From contig NZ_JAFKOJ010000010.1 in assembly GCF_017303275.1 (NCBI RefSeq), positions 114,707-178,706 of the forward strand: a DNA stretch of 64,000 nucleotides. The letters are read 5' to 3'. Position numbers and translations under genes: made by a program. The stretch is from Bacillus sp. NTK034. GTDB lineage: Bacteria > Bacillota > Bacilli > Bacillales > Cytobacillaceae. Below are positions 45,552 to 54,442 of the stretch, piece by piece. Within the stretch, counting starts at the first letter, position 1. Every line of letters begins with the position of its first letter. The notes beneath the pieces are model-generated. The model made no database searches and was not told the origin of the DNA. It saw nothing but the letters and a program-made list of their open reading frames with translations.

Positions 45552-45663
45552 AGCCGTTCATTCCTTTGCTAGAATATATATTTAGTATTTTATCATGGGA
45601 TGGGATTTGGGAGCTATTTCTCTGATTTGGGTATTGGCATGGATATGTACTGCTTGTGAAGGC

Positions 45664-45692
45664 ATGAATTTGAAAACTTAGTTAGTCAATTG
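45664..45692. repeat. 29-bp repeat, copy 1, at the GH30 breakpoint
   Basis: The segment matches 54361-54389 at 27 of 29 positions; the shared core is ACTTAGTTAGTCAATTG. Homology to GH30 begins directly after it. Confidence 0.55.
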
Positions 45693-46108
45693 CAACCGGC
45701 GGCCGTCAGGCAGGAGAATGGCATACCGGGAAAGCGGTGAACAATCACCTTGAAGCATGGATTGACTGGAATCTCGTGCTGAATGAAGAAGGCGGACCGA
45801 ACCATGTGTGGAATTATTGTGATGCGCCAGTGATTGTGGATACGAAGAAGGATGAGGTTCACTATAACAGCTCCTACTATTATATTTGGCATTTCAGCAA
45901 GTTCATTAAGCCTGGAGCCAGGCGAATTGGCAGCCAGGCAACGAATAACCGCCTATTGGCCACCGCCTTTGGGAATATCAATGGTGAAACGGTGGCGGTT
46001 TTGATGAATGGGAATGACAGAGAAGAAGAAGTATCTATATCCCTTAGGGGTAAAAGTATGATGCTGGTTCTTCCGGAGCATTCTATTGCGACGGTTATTA
46101 TTCATTGA
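45693..46108 (+). pseudogene. GH30 glycosidase C-terminal fragment, copy 1
   Basis: Encodes the C-terminal beta domain of a GH30-type glucosylceramidase/glucanase (HLEAWIDWNLVLNEEGGPNHVWNYC, later NGETVAVLMN). It is about 90% identical to the 3' end of copy 2 at 48215-48644. A ~25-nt internal deletion relative to copy 2 breaks the frame upstream of 45737, and the catalytic domain is missing. Confidence 0.75.
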
Positions 46109-46941
46109 TTGAATGGAAGGGCATGACCCCTGCTATTTAAATAAGTTGCAGGTTGGATTTCTATTTTTTCGGGGACCCTTAAGACAATAAACGTTAAAAA
46201 CATCCTTTTGCAGGGTGTTTTTAATTATGGGTTATTCCTAAGAGTAAGGGCCTGATCCCGGCTGTTTAAAAGCAGACAGGCCCCCCTTTTCTTTATAGTA
46301 AAAAAATAAATTCCTTTTTAGTAAATCTGGTAATTCACACTTTAAACAGCTAGTAAAGTAGGGGTGCTAGTGAATACAAGTTGAGTAAGCTAAAAAAGCA
46401 AAAGATAGTTTGGTAAAAAATGTGCCTTCAGCTAGGAAAATGACTTATACAAAACATAGATATTTATATAACAAAAATTAAAGTGTTATGTTTTCAGTTC
46501 ACCTATACTTGTTTAATTATACAGGTATTTGGTTTTCCCCCATAATACTAGGTGGTCTCCCATATCTGCAAATTGAATAAACAATATTGTTATGGTGGTA
46601 AATGATGTCTTTTGTTGTATAAAAAGGATAGATGTATACAGGTGATCATCCTGTTCATTTATCCTTTTTCTTTTACACCTATAAAATGAGTGATTTTCTA
46701 ATCAAGTATTTAGTTCTAAGGTATCCTAGAGATTTAATATAAGCAGATGATTTAGCTACCTATTTTGTAGGCCATTGAACGACCATTTGCCAACAAAATT
46801 CTATAAAGTATAATATGAGGATAGAAAAATACAGCAAAAGGAAGAACTCTTGATTATTTTTAAACAAAAGTCACCTGTCTCTTTTATAGTTGAAAAAGAT
46901 TAAGTTAAATAGTAAGTCGAACTTCTTAACAGGAGGGAAAG
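46109..46941. other. Gene-free stretch with three hairpins
   Basis: No credible gene in about 830 nt. Hairpins: 46196-46222 (AAAAACATCC / GGGTGTTTTT), 46248-46292 (GGGCCTG / CAGGCCC then CCCTTTTC) and 46621-46675 (AAAAAGGATA / TATCCTTTTT with an inner ACAGG / CCTGT stem, then CTTTT). All look like terminators, which suggests that genes have been lost from this stretch. Confidence 0.55.
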
Positions 46942-47388
46942 ATGAAAATTTATGTGGATGCAGATGCTTGTCCGGTGAAAGATATTATTATTGCAGAAGC
47001 AAGGGATTTTGAAATTCCGGTTATCCTTGTTACAAGCTTTTCTCATTTTTCTAATACAGAACAGCCATCAGGAGTGAAAACGATTTATGTTGATTCTGGA
47101 GCAGATGCTGCAGATTATCGGATTGTGAAGTTAGTGGAAAAAGGAGATATTATCGTGACGCAAGATTATGGTCTTGCGTCACTAGGTTTAGCAAAAGGAA
47201 TTATCGTCCTCCACCATAAAGGATTTAGATATACAAATGAAAATATTGACCAATTATTACAAACACGTTATTTAAGTGCAATGGCTAGAAAAAGCGGACA
47301 GCGAACGAAGGGACCAAAGCCTTTTACAGCAGAAGACCGGGAGCAATTTAGGGATCTTTTTAAACAGGTTATTTCACGTAAAATTTAA
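46942..47388 (+). CDS. YaiI/YqxD family protein (DUF188)
   Basis: A 148-residue protein of the UPF0178 family; [16 protein letters not shown] at the N-terminus, [12 protein letters not shown] and [15 protein letters not shown] acidic motifs are diagnostic of this PIN-like fold. Conserved aspartates suggest a metal nuclease but activity is not established. AGGAGGG precedes the ATG. It lies between the two GH30 fragments. Confidence 0.9.
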   Translation: MKIYVDADACPVKDIIIAEARDFEIPVILVTSFSHFSNTEQPSGVKTIYVDSGADAADYRIVKLVEKGDIIVTQDYGLASLGLAKGIIVLHHKGFRYTNENIDQLLQTRYLSAMARKSGQRTKGPKPFTAEDREQFRDLFKQVISRKI

Positions 47389-47423
47389 GCTAAACTTAGA
47401 GATTCAGAAAGGAGCTAAATATT

Positions 47424-47615
47424 TTGAAGTATTTAAAATCGCAAATGCAACAACTAATTAAGGAAAATAAAGAACTCCATACACGCTTTAAAGAACTGAA
47501 GGCTGAGCATGGTCTTGAGAAAAACAATGCCCTCAAGGCCTTGTACCATTCAGAAGTTGCGGATGGAGGAAAGTATCAGGTAGCTTACCAAGCACTTGAT
47601 CAGCCCAAAAAGTAG
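47424..47615 (+). CDS. Small coiled-coil-like protein
   Basis: A 63-residue, very hydrophilic helical protein (QQLIKENKELHTRFKELKAEHGLEKNNALKALY). TTG start with AAAGGAG 9 nt upstream, 35 nt after yqxD. No family recognised. Confidence 0.5.
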   Translation: MKYLKSQMQQLIKENKELHTRFKELKAEHGLEKNNALKALYHSEVADGGKYQVAYQALDQPKK

Positions 47616-47831
47616 ACTCTTATATCTAATTATACTTACTAAAAATTCTGTTATAAATGCTGGATGGTTATAAGTGGATTAAGTTAGTGACCAAATTATG
47701 AAGTGGGTTGCTACGCAATACAACGATACTGCGTATTCGAACGACATATAATTGTTCTCTTTGTAGAAGAATGTACTTATTAACGAGGGCTTGAGTTTAA
47801 TAAATAGTAATCTTGAATCACAGAGGGACGG

Positions 47832-48644
47832 TATTATTCAAAGTACATAGCGGCGATGGAAGAGGAAGGGGTGCCCATCTGGGGAATCACCATTCAGAAC
47901 GAACCTGAAGCAAAGCAGGTATGGGACTCCTGCCTGTACACAGGTGAAGAAGAACGGGATTTTATCAAAAATCATCTTGGTCCATCCCTTGAGAAACATG
48001 GCCATGGTGATGTGAAGATTATCATCTGGGATCATAACCGGGATGTCATTTTCGACAGAGCCCAAGCCGTCCTGTCCGATCCAGAAGCTGCTAAATATGT
48101 GTGGGGAACGGGAGTCCATTGGTATGTGTCTGAGGAATTTGAGAATCTTTCCAGGGTTCACGATGCATTCCCTGACAAGCACTTAATTGTCACAGAATGG
48201 TGCATAGAAGGCGGTCCTCAGCCAGGCGAATGGAATACCGGAAAGCGGTATGGCCGAAACATCATTGGCGACTTGAACAATCATCTTGAAGCATGGATTG
48301 ACTGGAATCTCGTGCTGAATGAAGAAGGCGGACCGAATCATGTGAGGAACTATTGCGATGAGCCAGTGATTATGAATACGAAGAAGGATGAGGTTCATTA
48401 TAACAGCTCCTACTATTATATTGGGCATTTCTGCAAGTTCATTAAGCCAGGAGCCAGGCGAATTAGCAGCCAGGCATCGAATAATCGCCTATTGGCCACT
48501 GCCTTTGAGAATATCAATGGTGAAACGGTGGAGGTTTTGATTAATGAGAATGATAGGAAAGAAGAAGTATCTCTATACCTTTTGGGAAAAAGTATGATGC
48601 TGGTTCTTCCGGAGCATGCTATAGTGACGGTAATTATTCATTGA
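47832..48644 (+). pseudogene. GH30 glycosidase, 5'-truncated copy 2
   Basis: Encodes roughly the last 60% of a GH30 enzyme: YYSKYIAAMEEEGVPIWGITIQNEPE contains the acid/base Glu of the NEP motif, VTEWC the nucleophile Glu, followed by the C-terminal beta domain. The N-terminal part of the TIM barrel is missing and the frame begins without start signals, so it cannot make an active enzyme. It shares its last 430 nt with copy 1. Such enzymes hydrolyse beta-glucosidic bonds. Confidence 0.78.
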
Positions 48645-48651
48645 TAAGAGG

Positions 48652-48677
48652 ACAGCCCTTATTGGGGCTGTTTTTTA
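48652..48677 (+). terminator. Intrinsic terminator after GH30 copy 2
   Basis: ACAGCCC / GGGGCTGT stem with T6. Confidence 0.8.
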
Positions 48678-48905
48678 TATAGAAATGTGTCTTTGGTTCT
48701 GAAATACCAGAATATATTGGTATGGACAAAATTTTATGTTACTGCTGTAGTTGAAGAATACAATGAAACTTCTGGAATTTCATACTTAAGCCAATTTCTA
48801 CTGAAATAAGATAAAGCTTATGGGACCGCTAGTAGTAACTAACGGTTATTTTGAATTGTAGAATGATATAATTTAAGTAAAGAATATAATTTTTGGAGGT
48901 AAACT

Positions 48906-51011
48906 ATGAATGATATTGATAATTCTCAAAAAGTAAAATATAAAGTTTGGGTCACTGAAAATCTGGGTGAAAAAACTGGAATTTGGTATTCACCCTATCT
49001 TGAACAACTTGGTTATCTTCTAGATAAGTTCGAGCTTGGTACTGGATATAACCAAAATTTCTTTGATTACCAGTTGTATTCAGAATTTAAAAATGTCTAT
49101 CAACAGATGACAAAACAAAGTGATGAAGATATAGAAAAATTAGTGACTGGTAAGGGAATACCTCGATATCCAGAAGAATTTGGAACTAGAAGAATACAAT
49201 TCAGACAGAAATATGCCGAGGATGAATTTAATCGTGGCGTAAGAAGTAAGCCTGACAATTTAGGTGGGATACCCGACTGGGGTGTTTTACTTAGATCCTA
49301 CCTAATATTTTTATACTATAATGAAAATCCTGCTTTAATTTATCCTAAAAAGGAAAAGAAAATTGCGAATCAAGAAGGTGAAATTGATAATAGCGTCAAC
49401 TATTGGGTTATTTCGCCAGGAGAACATTCAAGATTATGGGATAATTTTCATTCTGAAAGTGTGATTGGGCTTGGTTGGGATTATCTAGGTGATTTAAATA
49501 ACTACGATTCTAAGGAAGCAGTTGAACGAGAAATATCAGAGCAAAGAGCTGATGGAAAGCGTCCCATCAATGATACAAAAGCTGTGTGGGATTTTTATAG
49601 TGAAATTCAGATAGGCGACGTTATTTATGCTAAAGAAGGAATTAAGAAAATCATCGCTCGTGGAGTCGTTACTGGAGATTATTACTTCGATAGTGGAAAA
49701 ACTGAGTACAAACATAGAAGAAAAGTGGAGTGGCTGCAAGTTGGTAAGTGGGAACTGCGTCAAACTTTTGCGCAAAAGACTATGACATATCTGAATCCTT
49801 ACCCAGATCTGATTCAAGAAATTGAGCAGGTGATAAATGACAACATAATTGATCTAACAATTGCGGAAGTAAATGAATTTCGTACTTGGTTATCAAATCA
49901 AGTCACAGACAATGGAACCAGTTTGAACGATAAAACGGTAACTCAAAAGGTGAACGCATTAAAGGATATAGAGAGCTACTTTGGTACTTCAATATTTGGA
50001 GAAACAGATACTGAGCAATTGAAGCAATTGAAAGATGTGGTTGTATCAGATGAATCCTACAGAAAATATAAAGGAGTATCTGGGAGTTCTATTGAATATT
50101 ACATTCGTTTTATTGAATCCAAACCTACTGTTCAAGAAAATGAACCTTATTCTACTGATGACTTTCTTTCCGATGTTTTTATCGAAAAAAAGGAGCTGAT
50201 CCGACTAATTTCTGTACTTGAAAATAAGAAGAATCTAATCATGAAAGGTGCCCCAGGCGTAGGAAAAACGTATATTGCAAAACGTCTGGCTTATGTGATG
50301 ATGGAAGAAAAGGATGAGACTCGTATCCAAATGGTTCAGTTCCACCAAAGTTACAGTTATGAAGATTTTATTGAAGGTTACCGTCCGAAAGCTGAAGGTG
50401 ATGGATTTGAACTTAAACAAGGTCCATTTGTGAAGTTTGCAAGAAAAGCAGCACGTGATCCTGAGCGTGATTATTTCTTCATTATTGATGAAATTAATCG
50501 AGGAAATATGAGTAAAGTATTTGGAGAATTGATGATGCTTATTGAAACAGATAAGCGAGGGGAACAAATCAATCTCCTATACTCTAACGATAAATTTTCA
50601 GTTCCATCCAACTTATATATTATAGGTATGATGAATACAGCCGATAGAAGTTTAGCGCTGTTAGACTATGCTCTTAGAAGAAGGTTCTCATTCGTCGAAA
50701 TTAAACCGGCATTTGAAAATGATACCTTTAAGTCGTATGTTGATAAATTGAATAATCCAGAAGTTTTGATTCGTGTAATCGATGAGATCAAGAGTTTAAA
50801 TAACCAAATTGTTGAAGAACTTGGTACGGGCTTTCAAATTGGTCATAGTTATTTTGTAGGGAGTGCTTATAAAGTTGATTCTGTAAGTCGGGTAGAAGAA
50901 GTTGTTGAATATGAAATTATTCCTCAACTATTCGAGTATTGGTTTGATGATGAACAGAAGGCTAAGATTTGGGCAGAACGACTAAGGGGTTGTTGCGATG
51001 GAGAGAAATAG
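48906..51011 (+). CDS. EVE-domain McrB-like AAA+ GTPase of a type IV restriction system
   Basis: A 701-residue protein with three parts. Residues 1-150 are an unassigned N-terminal domain. About 165-300 resemble an EVE domain, a modified-base reader (NYWVISPGEHSRLWDNF, IGLGWDYLGDL, GDVIYAKEGIKKIIARGVV). About 430-690 form the McrB AAA+ motor with Walker A GAPGVGKT (448-455), FFIIDEINRGN (523-533), MNTADRS and RRRF. McrB motors translocate DNA with McrC after recognising modified cytosines. GGAGG precedes the ATG; the gene overlaps the McrC gene by 14 nt. Confidence 0.9.
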   Translation: MNDIDNSQKVKYKVWVTENLGEKTGIWYSPYLEQLGYLLDKFELGTGYNQNFFDYQLYSEFKNVYQQMTKQSDEDIEKLVTGKGIPRYPEEFGTRRIQFRQKYAEDEFNRGVRSKPDNLGGIPDWGVLLRSYLIFLYYNENPALIYPKKEKKIANQEGEIDNSVNYWVISPGEHSRLWDNFHSESVIGLGWDYLGDLNNYDSKEAVEREISEQRADGKRPINDTKAVWDFYSEIQIGDVIYAKEGIKKIIARGVVTGDYYFDSGKTEYKHRRKVEWLQVGKWELRQTFAQKTMTYLNPYPDLIQEIEQVINDNIIDLTIAEVNEFRTWLSNQVTDNGTSLNDKTVTQKVNALKDIESYFGTSIFGETDTEQLKQLKDVVVSDESYRKYKGVSGSSIEYYIRFIESKPTVQENEPYSTDDFLSDVFIEKKELIRLISVLENKKNLIMKGAPGVGKTYIAKRLAYVMMEEKDETRIQMVQFHQSYSYEDFIEGYRPKAEGDGFELKQGPFVKFARKAARDPERDYFFIIDEINRGNMSKVFGELMMLIETDKRGEQINLLYSNDKFSVPSNLYIIGMMNTADRSLALLDYALRRRFSFVEIKPAFENDTFKSYVDKLNNPEVLIRVIDEIKSLNNQIVEELGTGFQIGHSYFVGSAYKVDSVSRVEEVVEYEIIPQLFEYWFDDEQKAKIWAERLRGCCDGEK

Positions 51012-52044
51012 CAATATTCCAATTCGTAATATCTATTATATGCTTTCATATGCATATCAAACCTTGAATCTTTCAGAATATAAACATATTGGAACGGAAA
51101 AGTTTGAAAACGTCAAAGACCTTTATGCAGAAATTTTATCTATTGGAATACCTGTATTAATTCGTGGGGGATTAATTAAGGATTACGTATGTATTGAGGA
51201 GAGTTCAACTGTTATAAAAGGGAAAATTGATATAAATTCTTCAATAAAGAAAAATGCGTTGGTAGATAAGAAGCTCGTGATCATATACGATGAGTTTTCT
51301 GAAGATATATTGTTGAATCAAATTATTAAAGCTACTCTTGTTTTCTTATCTCATTCAGCAAAAATAAAACAAAAAACTCGTAGATTATTTTATGGTTTTC
51401 TCCCTTATTTTGCTGAGGTATCAGACATAGAGATGAACCTGCAGCTTTGGAAAAAAGTCCAGTATAATCGGCAAAATATTCGCTATCAATTTATCATTGA
51501 TGTATGCAGATATCTTTTTGAAGAGCTACTACTTGATGAAAATTCTAAATATCAATTTATAAAGCAAGTACAGGATGAACAAAGGCTTTCGGCTTTATAC
51601 GAAAAATTCATCTATTCATTTTTCAAACGTGAAACGGATTATTTTGTATCACGTCCTCAAATTCAGTGGAACGTTGATGATGGATTTATAGAAGCATTGC
51701 CAATCATGCAAACTGATATAGTGCTTCAAAAAGGTAATAAAACACTGATTGTGGACACGAAGTTCTATTCAGAGAATATGGTCGCAAGATTTGAGGGAGG
51801 GGCGTCAAAACAAAAATCAGGTAATCTCTATCAAATTTTTACTTATATTAATAATTGGAAGAATAAATCTACTGAAATAGTAGGTGGTATGTTACTTTAT
51901 GCTACAACAACAGCATTAAACCAACCTAACCATACGTACAACATTAAGGGAAATAAAATTTCTGTATTATCTCTCGATTTGAATCAAGACTTTCATGGTA
52001 TTAAAGCAGATTTATTTGCATACGCTATCCAATTCTTCAAATAA
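50998..52044 (+). CDS. McrC-like nuclease of the type IV restriction system
   Basis: A 348-residue McrC homologue: PIRNIYYMLSYAYQTL N-terminus, a central helical region, and a C-terminal PD-(D/E)XK core with MQTDIVL and IVDTKFY (about 239 and 253-255). McrC stimulates the McrB GTPase and cuts DNA. Co-translated with the McrB gene. Confidence 0.9.
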   Translation: MERNSNIPIRNIYYMLSYAYQTLNLSEYKHIGTEKFENVKDLYAEILSIGIPVLIRGGLIKDYVCIEESSTVIKGKIDINSSIKKNALVDKKLVIIYDEFSEDILLNQIIKATLVFLSHSAKIKQKTRRLFYGFLPYFAEVSDIEMNLQLWKKVQYNRQNIRYQFIIDVCRYLFEELLLDENSKYQFIKQVQDEQRLSALYEKFIYSFFKRETDYFVSRPQIQWNVDDGFIEALPIMQTDIVLQKGNKTLIVDTKFYSENMVARFEGGASKQKSGNLYQIFTYINNWKNKSTEIVGGMLLYATTTALNQPNHTYNIKGNKISVLSLDLNQDFHGIKADLFAYAIQFFK

Positions 52045-52236
52045 TTCTATAAAGAGTTAGGTATATTATATGCATTCAGCATAAGTTGAAATACAATGCT
52101 ATTTGTTAATGAGTACTGTTAACCTGCATGCTAAGTAGTGTGAGTTTTTTTTTCTTGCACCTTTTAAATTGGCCACTGCATCACTGCGGATAAGTGATGC
52201 TGACGTCGGTGTTTGCGCACATAATTTCAATTATGC
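52045..52236. other. Intergenic, part of a diverged direct repeat
   Basis: No gene seen. The TAGTGTGAGTT and GTGTTTGCGCAC words here recur at 53848-53940 next to the second recombinase remnant. Confidence 0.4.
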
Positions 52237-52370
52237 TTACAAATTCTCAAAAGCTTCAATCTTCTGTTTCTCATTTTCCTCCCGCAGTTCCCTATTCATG
52301 TGAGAATTGTGCTTATAAGCGGGAACGATATTGCTAACTCACAAACGTGCATTTGAGTAATTAATGTCAA
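52237..52370 (-). pseudogene. Tyrosine recombinase (integrase) 3' remnant, copy A
   Basis: The minus strand reads INYSNARL-stop-VSNIV...HMNRELREENEKQKIEAFENL-stop, matching the end of phage-type integrases (the INYLSERLGHSNI region and the acidic ELxEE tail). The in-frame stop and changed residues show it is dead. The rest of the gene is absent. Confidence 0.6.
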
Positions 52371-52616
52371 ATCACCTATATATTAGAACACTTACAAGAG
52401 TGAGATTTAAGCCATTCTTAGTGATCTCTCAACGCAGAATTTACATTAAAAAAGTTTATTGGGGCAGGTTAATTTTAAATTTAGCAATATGGAAGAAGAG
52501 GAATAATAGAATGGTTATTATCCGGAAATGGTAGTCTGGTAAAAATTTTACTAATTCCACCCATTACTAGATAATTATATTTAAGAAAAAATAAAAGTTC
52601 TGTTGGAGGTATTTAA

Positions 52617-53045
52617 ATGAGCCAGAACATAGAAGGTTCCCAAGAAAAGGAATTATCCTTGATAGAAGAAGCATTCGAATTATTGCAAAATGCAGATATT
52701 GAAATATCACTGGATGATGTGAAAAACCTTTTGCAATTTTCCCCTCATGTCAAGGAGTTATTTGTAAAGGCAACAGGATTATCGCATAATTCTGGACAAA
52801 ATGTATTTGACGTTATAAAAAAAGTTATATTCATTTATGAAGAAGAGTTAAAGAGAGATGACCTTACGCTTGAACAAAGGACAGCCATTTATGACCGTAT
52901 GGATAAACATGCTATGAATGCAATGCAACAGGACGATAGTAATAAAAAGTTTATTGGAGGAGCAATTGGTGCTGTAATTGTAGCTTTAGTGGGTGGTGCA
53001 GTAAAATTTGGACCTAATATAGTTAAAGCTATGGTCAAAAAGTAA
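52617..53045 (+). CDS. Hypothetical protein with C-terminal membrane segment
   Basis: A 142-residue protein: acidic helical N-terminal part (ELSLIEEAFELLQNADIEISLDDVKNLLQF) and a C-terminal glycine/alanine-rich hydrophobic helix (FIGGAIGAVIVALVGGAVKF, about 116-135) with a basic tail. TTGGAGG precedes the ATG. It sits between two recombinase remnants, downstream of McrBC. Not recognised; a membrane-anchored accessory or effector role is possible. Confidence 0.65.
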   Translation: MSQNIEGSQEKELSLIEEAFELLQNADIEISLDDVKNLLQFSPHVKELFVKATGLSHNSGQNVFDVIKKVIFIYEEELKRDDLTLEQRTAIYDRMDKHAMNAMQQDDSNKKFIGGAIGAVIVALVGGAVKFGPNIVKAMVKK

Positions 53046-53319
53046 TAAACACATGGGATAATATATTGGCTATTAAATTCTAACTGTTATCAAGTTGAAG
53101 ACTTCTATGACTAAAATACAAAGATACTCCAGCTGAAATAAGCTTATCAGAAGATAGTTATCAGTAGGTGGGAAATTTACTAGAAGGATTGTTTGCTATT
53201 ACTATTTTAAAAGGCCATTTAAAAGGCAATGAAAAAGGGTATGTCTTTGGTTTTCTACAATAATATATTTTAATCAAGTCTCACATAAATAGAAATGAAA
53301 AAAGAAAGGTCGTGTTTTC

Positions 53320-53763
53320 TTGTTATTTGAATTAGATGTCATTGATGCCGTATGTGAAGATTTAGAAGAAAGGGGTTATGTGATCATAAATCGAAAGGCT
53401 GAAATGAAGCATTCAGGGAAGGATGTTATAGCAAAGAAAACTAACTCTAACAAGGACATAAGACTTTTTATAGAGGCTATAGGAGAAACCAGTTCCGATT
53501 CTTCTTCAAATAGATATGGTAAACCATTTGAAAGAGGTCAAATAAAGGTTCATATATCAGAACTCCTCTTTGGCACAGCCGAAACACTCTCTATGCCCAA
53601 GTTAGATGAATACATGTATAAGACTGCCATTGCAATTCCAGATAATAAAGATCATAGAGAATTTATAAACAAAATTAAACCTTTTCTTGGTTCTATAGAC
53701 ATTGCAGTATTTTTTGTAAAAGGAAGTAAGGTATCTGAAATTATTAGTAATTGGGAAGTGTAA
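53320..53763 (+). CDS. Restriction-endonuclease-like protein with altered active site
   Basis: A 147-residue protein with PD-(D/E)XK-like layout: GKDVIAKK (Asp35), RLFIEAIGETSS (Glu52) and NRYGKPFERGQIKVHISELLFG. Related nuclease-like proteins usually carry E-x-K followed by GETSS; here the lysine position is Ile54, so catalysis may be lost. The end (IAIPDN..H..FINKIKPFLGSIDIAVFFV) also fits that group. TTG start after AGAAAGG. Role unknown; the location suggests defence. Confidence 0.6.
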   Translation: MLFELDVIDAVCEDLEERGYVIINRKAEMKHSGKDVIAKKTNSNKDIRLFIEAIGETSSDSSSNRYGKPFERGQIKVHISELLFGTAETLSMPKLDEYMYKTAIAIPDNKDHREFINKIKPFLGSIDIAVFFVKGSKVSEIISNWEV

Positions 53764-53989
53764 TTTCAACACTCAAGTATAATTTTTTTACCTCTATACA
53801 TCCATAAGCTATGCTTAATAAACAATAAACAACTCACCCTGCCTGGAAAGTAGTGTGAGTTACTTTTTATTTTACTCGTATTTAATTAACAACCATACTC
53901 CGCAAATAACTAAGATTGATACAAGTGTTTGCGCACCAACATCTTTTATATATTATAAACCACATTATCAATTTCGATTTCAATTGTCC

Positions 53990-54215
53990 TTACAAATTCT
54001 AAAAAAGTTTTTATCGTCTATTTTTCCTCTTACTCCCCTAGTTCCTTAATCACGGGAAATAGTGTTTATAAAGCCGTTTCGATATTGCTATGTCTGAAAC
54101 GCTCACTTAAGTAATTAATGTCAACTTTGCATTAGTGTGCTTTAAGTCATGTATCGTAATTGGATTGATACCAAGTTCTTGTAAGGTTTTATGTATGGTG
54201 TTTATTGGTATTGGT
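53990..54215 (-). pseudogene. Tyrosine recombinase (integrase) 3' remnant, copy B
   Basis: The minus strand gives NTIHKTLQELGINPITIHDLKHTNAK (box II HxLRHT region), then INYLSERFRHSNIETAL-stop and VIKELGE-stop-EEK. This is the end of a phage-type integrase, with several stop codons and a frameshift. Longer than copy A and in the same orientation. Confidence 0.72.
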
Positions 54216-54360
54216 GTTGCTAATTACTTCTTTATTTGGACTCTTTTCTATAAAAGACTAATCTATAAAGTAAGAAGAAATAAGCTATTGTCCTTATAAG
54301 CTAATGTATTTTTATATTTAGTCAGTATAGTGAATAGAATTGACAGAGTAGTAGGCTATG

Positions 54361-54389
54361 ATGAATTTGAGTACTTAGTTAGTCAATTG
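54361..54389. repeat. 29-bp repeat, copy 2, upstream of the TPR pseudogene
   Basis: 27 of 29 positions match 45664-45692. Confidence 0.5.
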
Positions 54390-54442
54390 TTATAAGGTGC
54401 TAGTTTGTCAATTTTCACAATTTTAGGTTATTCGGTAAGGGG

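Noticed and set aside
46109..46941. Considered a structured RNA gene for the hairpin-rich stretch
   Set aside because: Each hairpin is explained as a simple terminator with T-run; no conserved riboswitch or ncRNA pattern was recognised.
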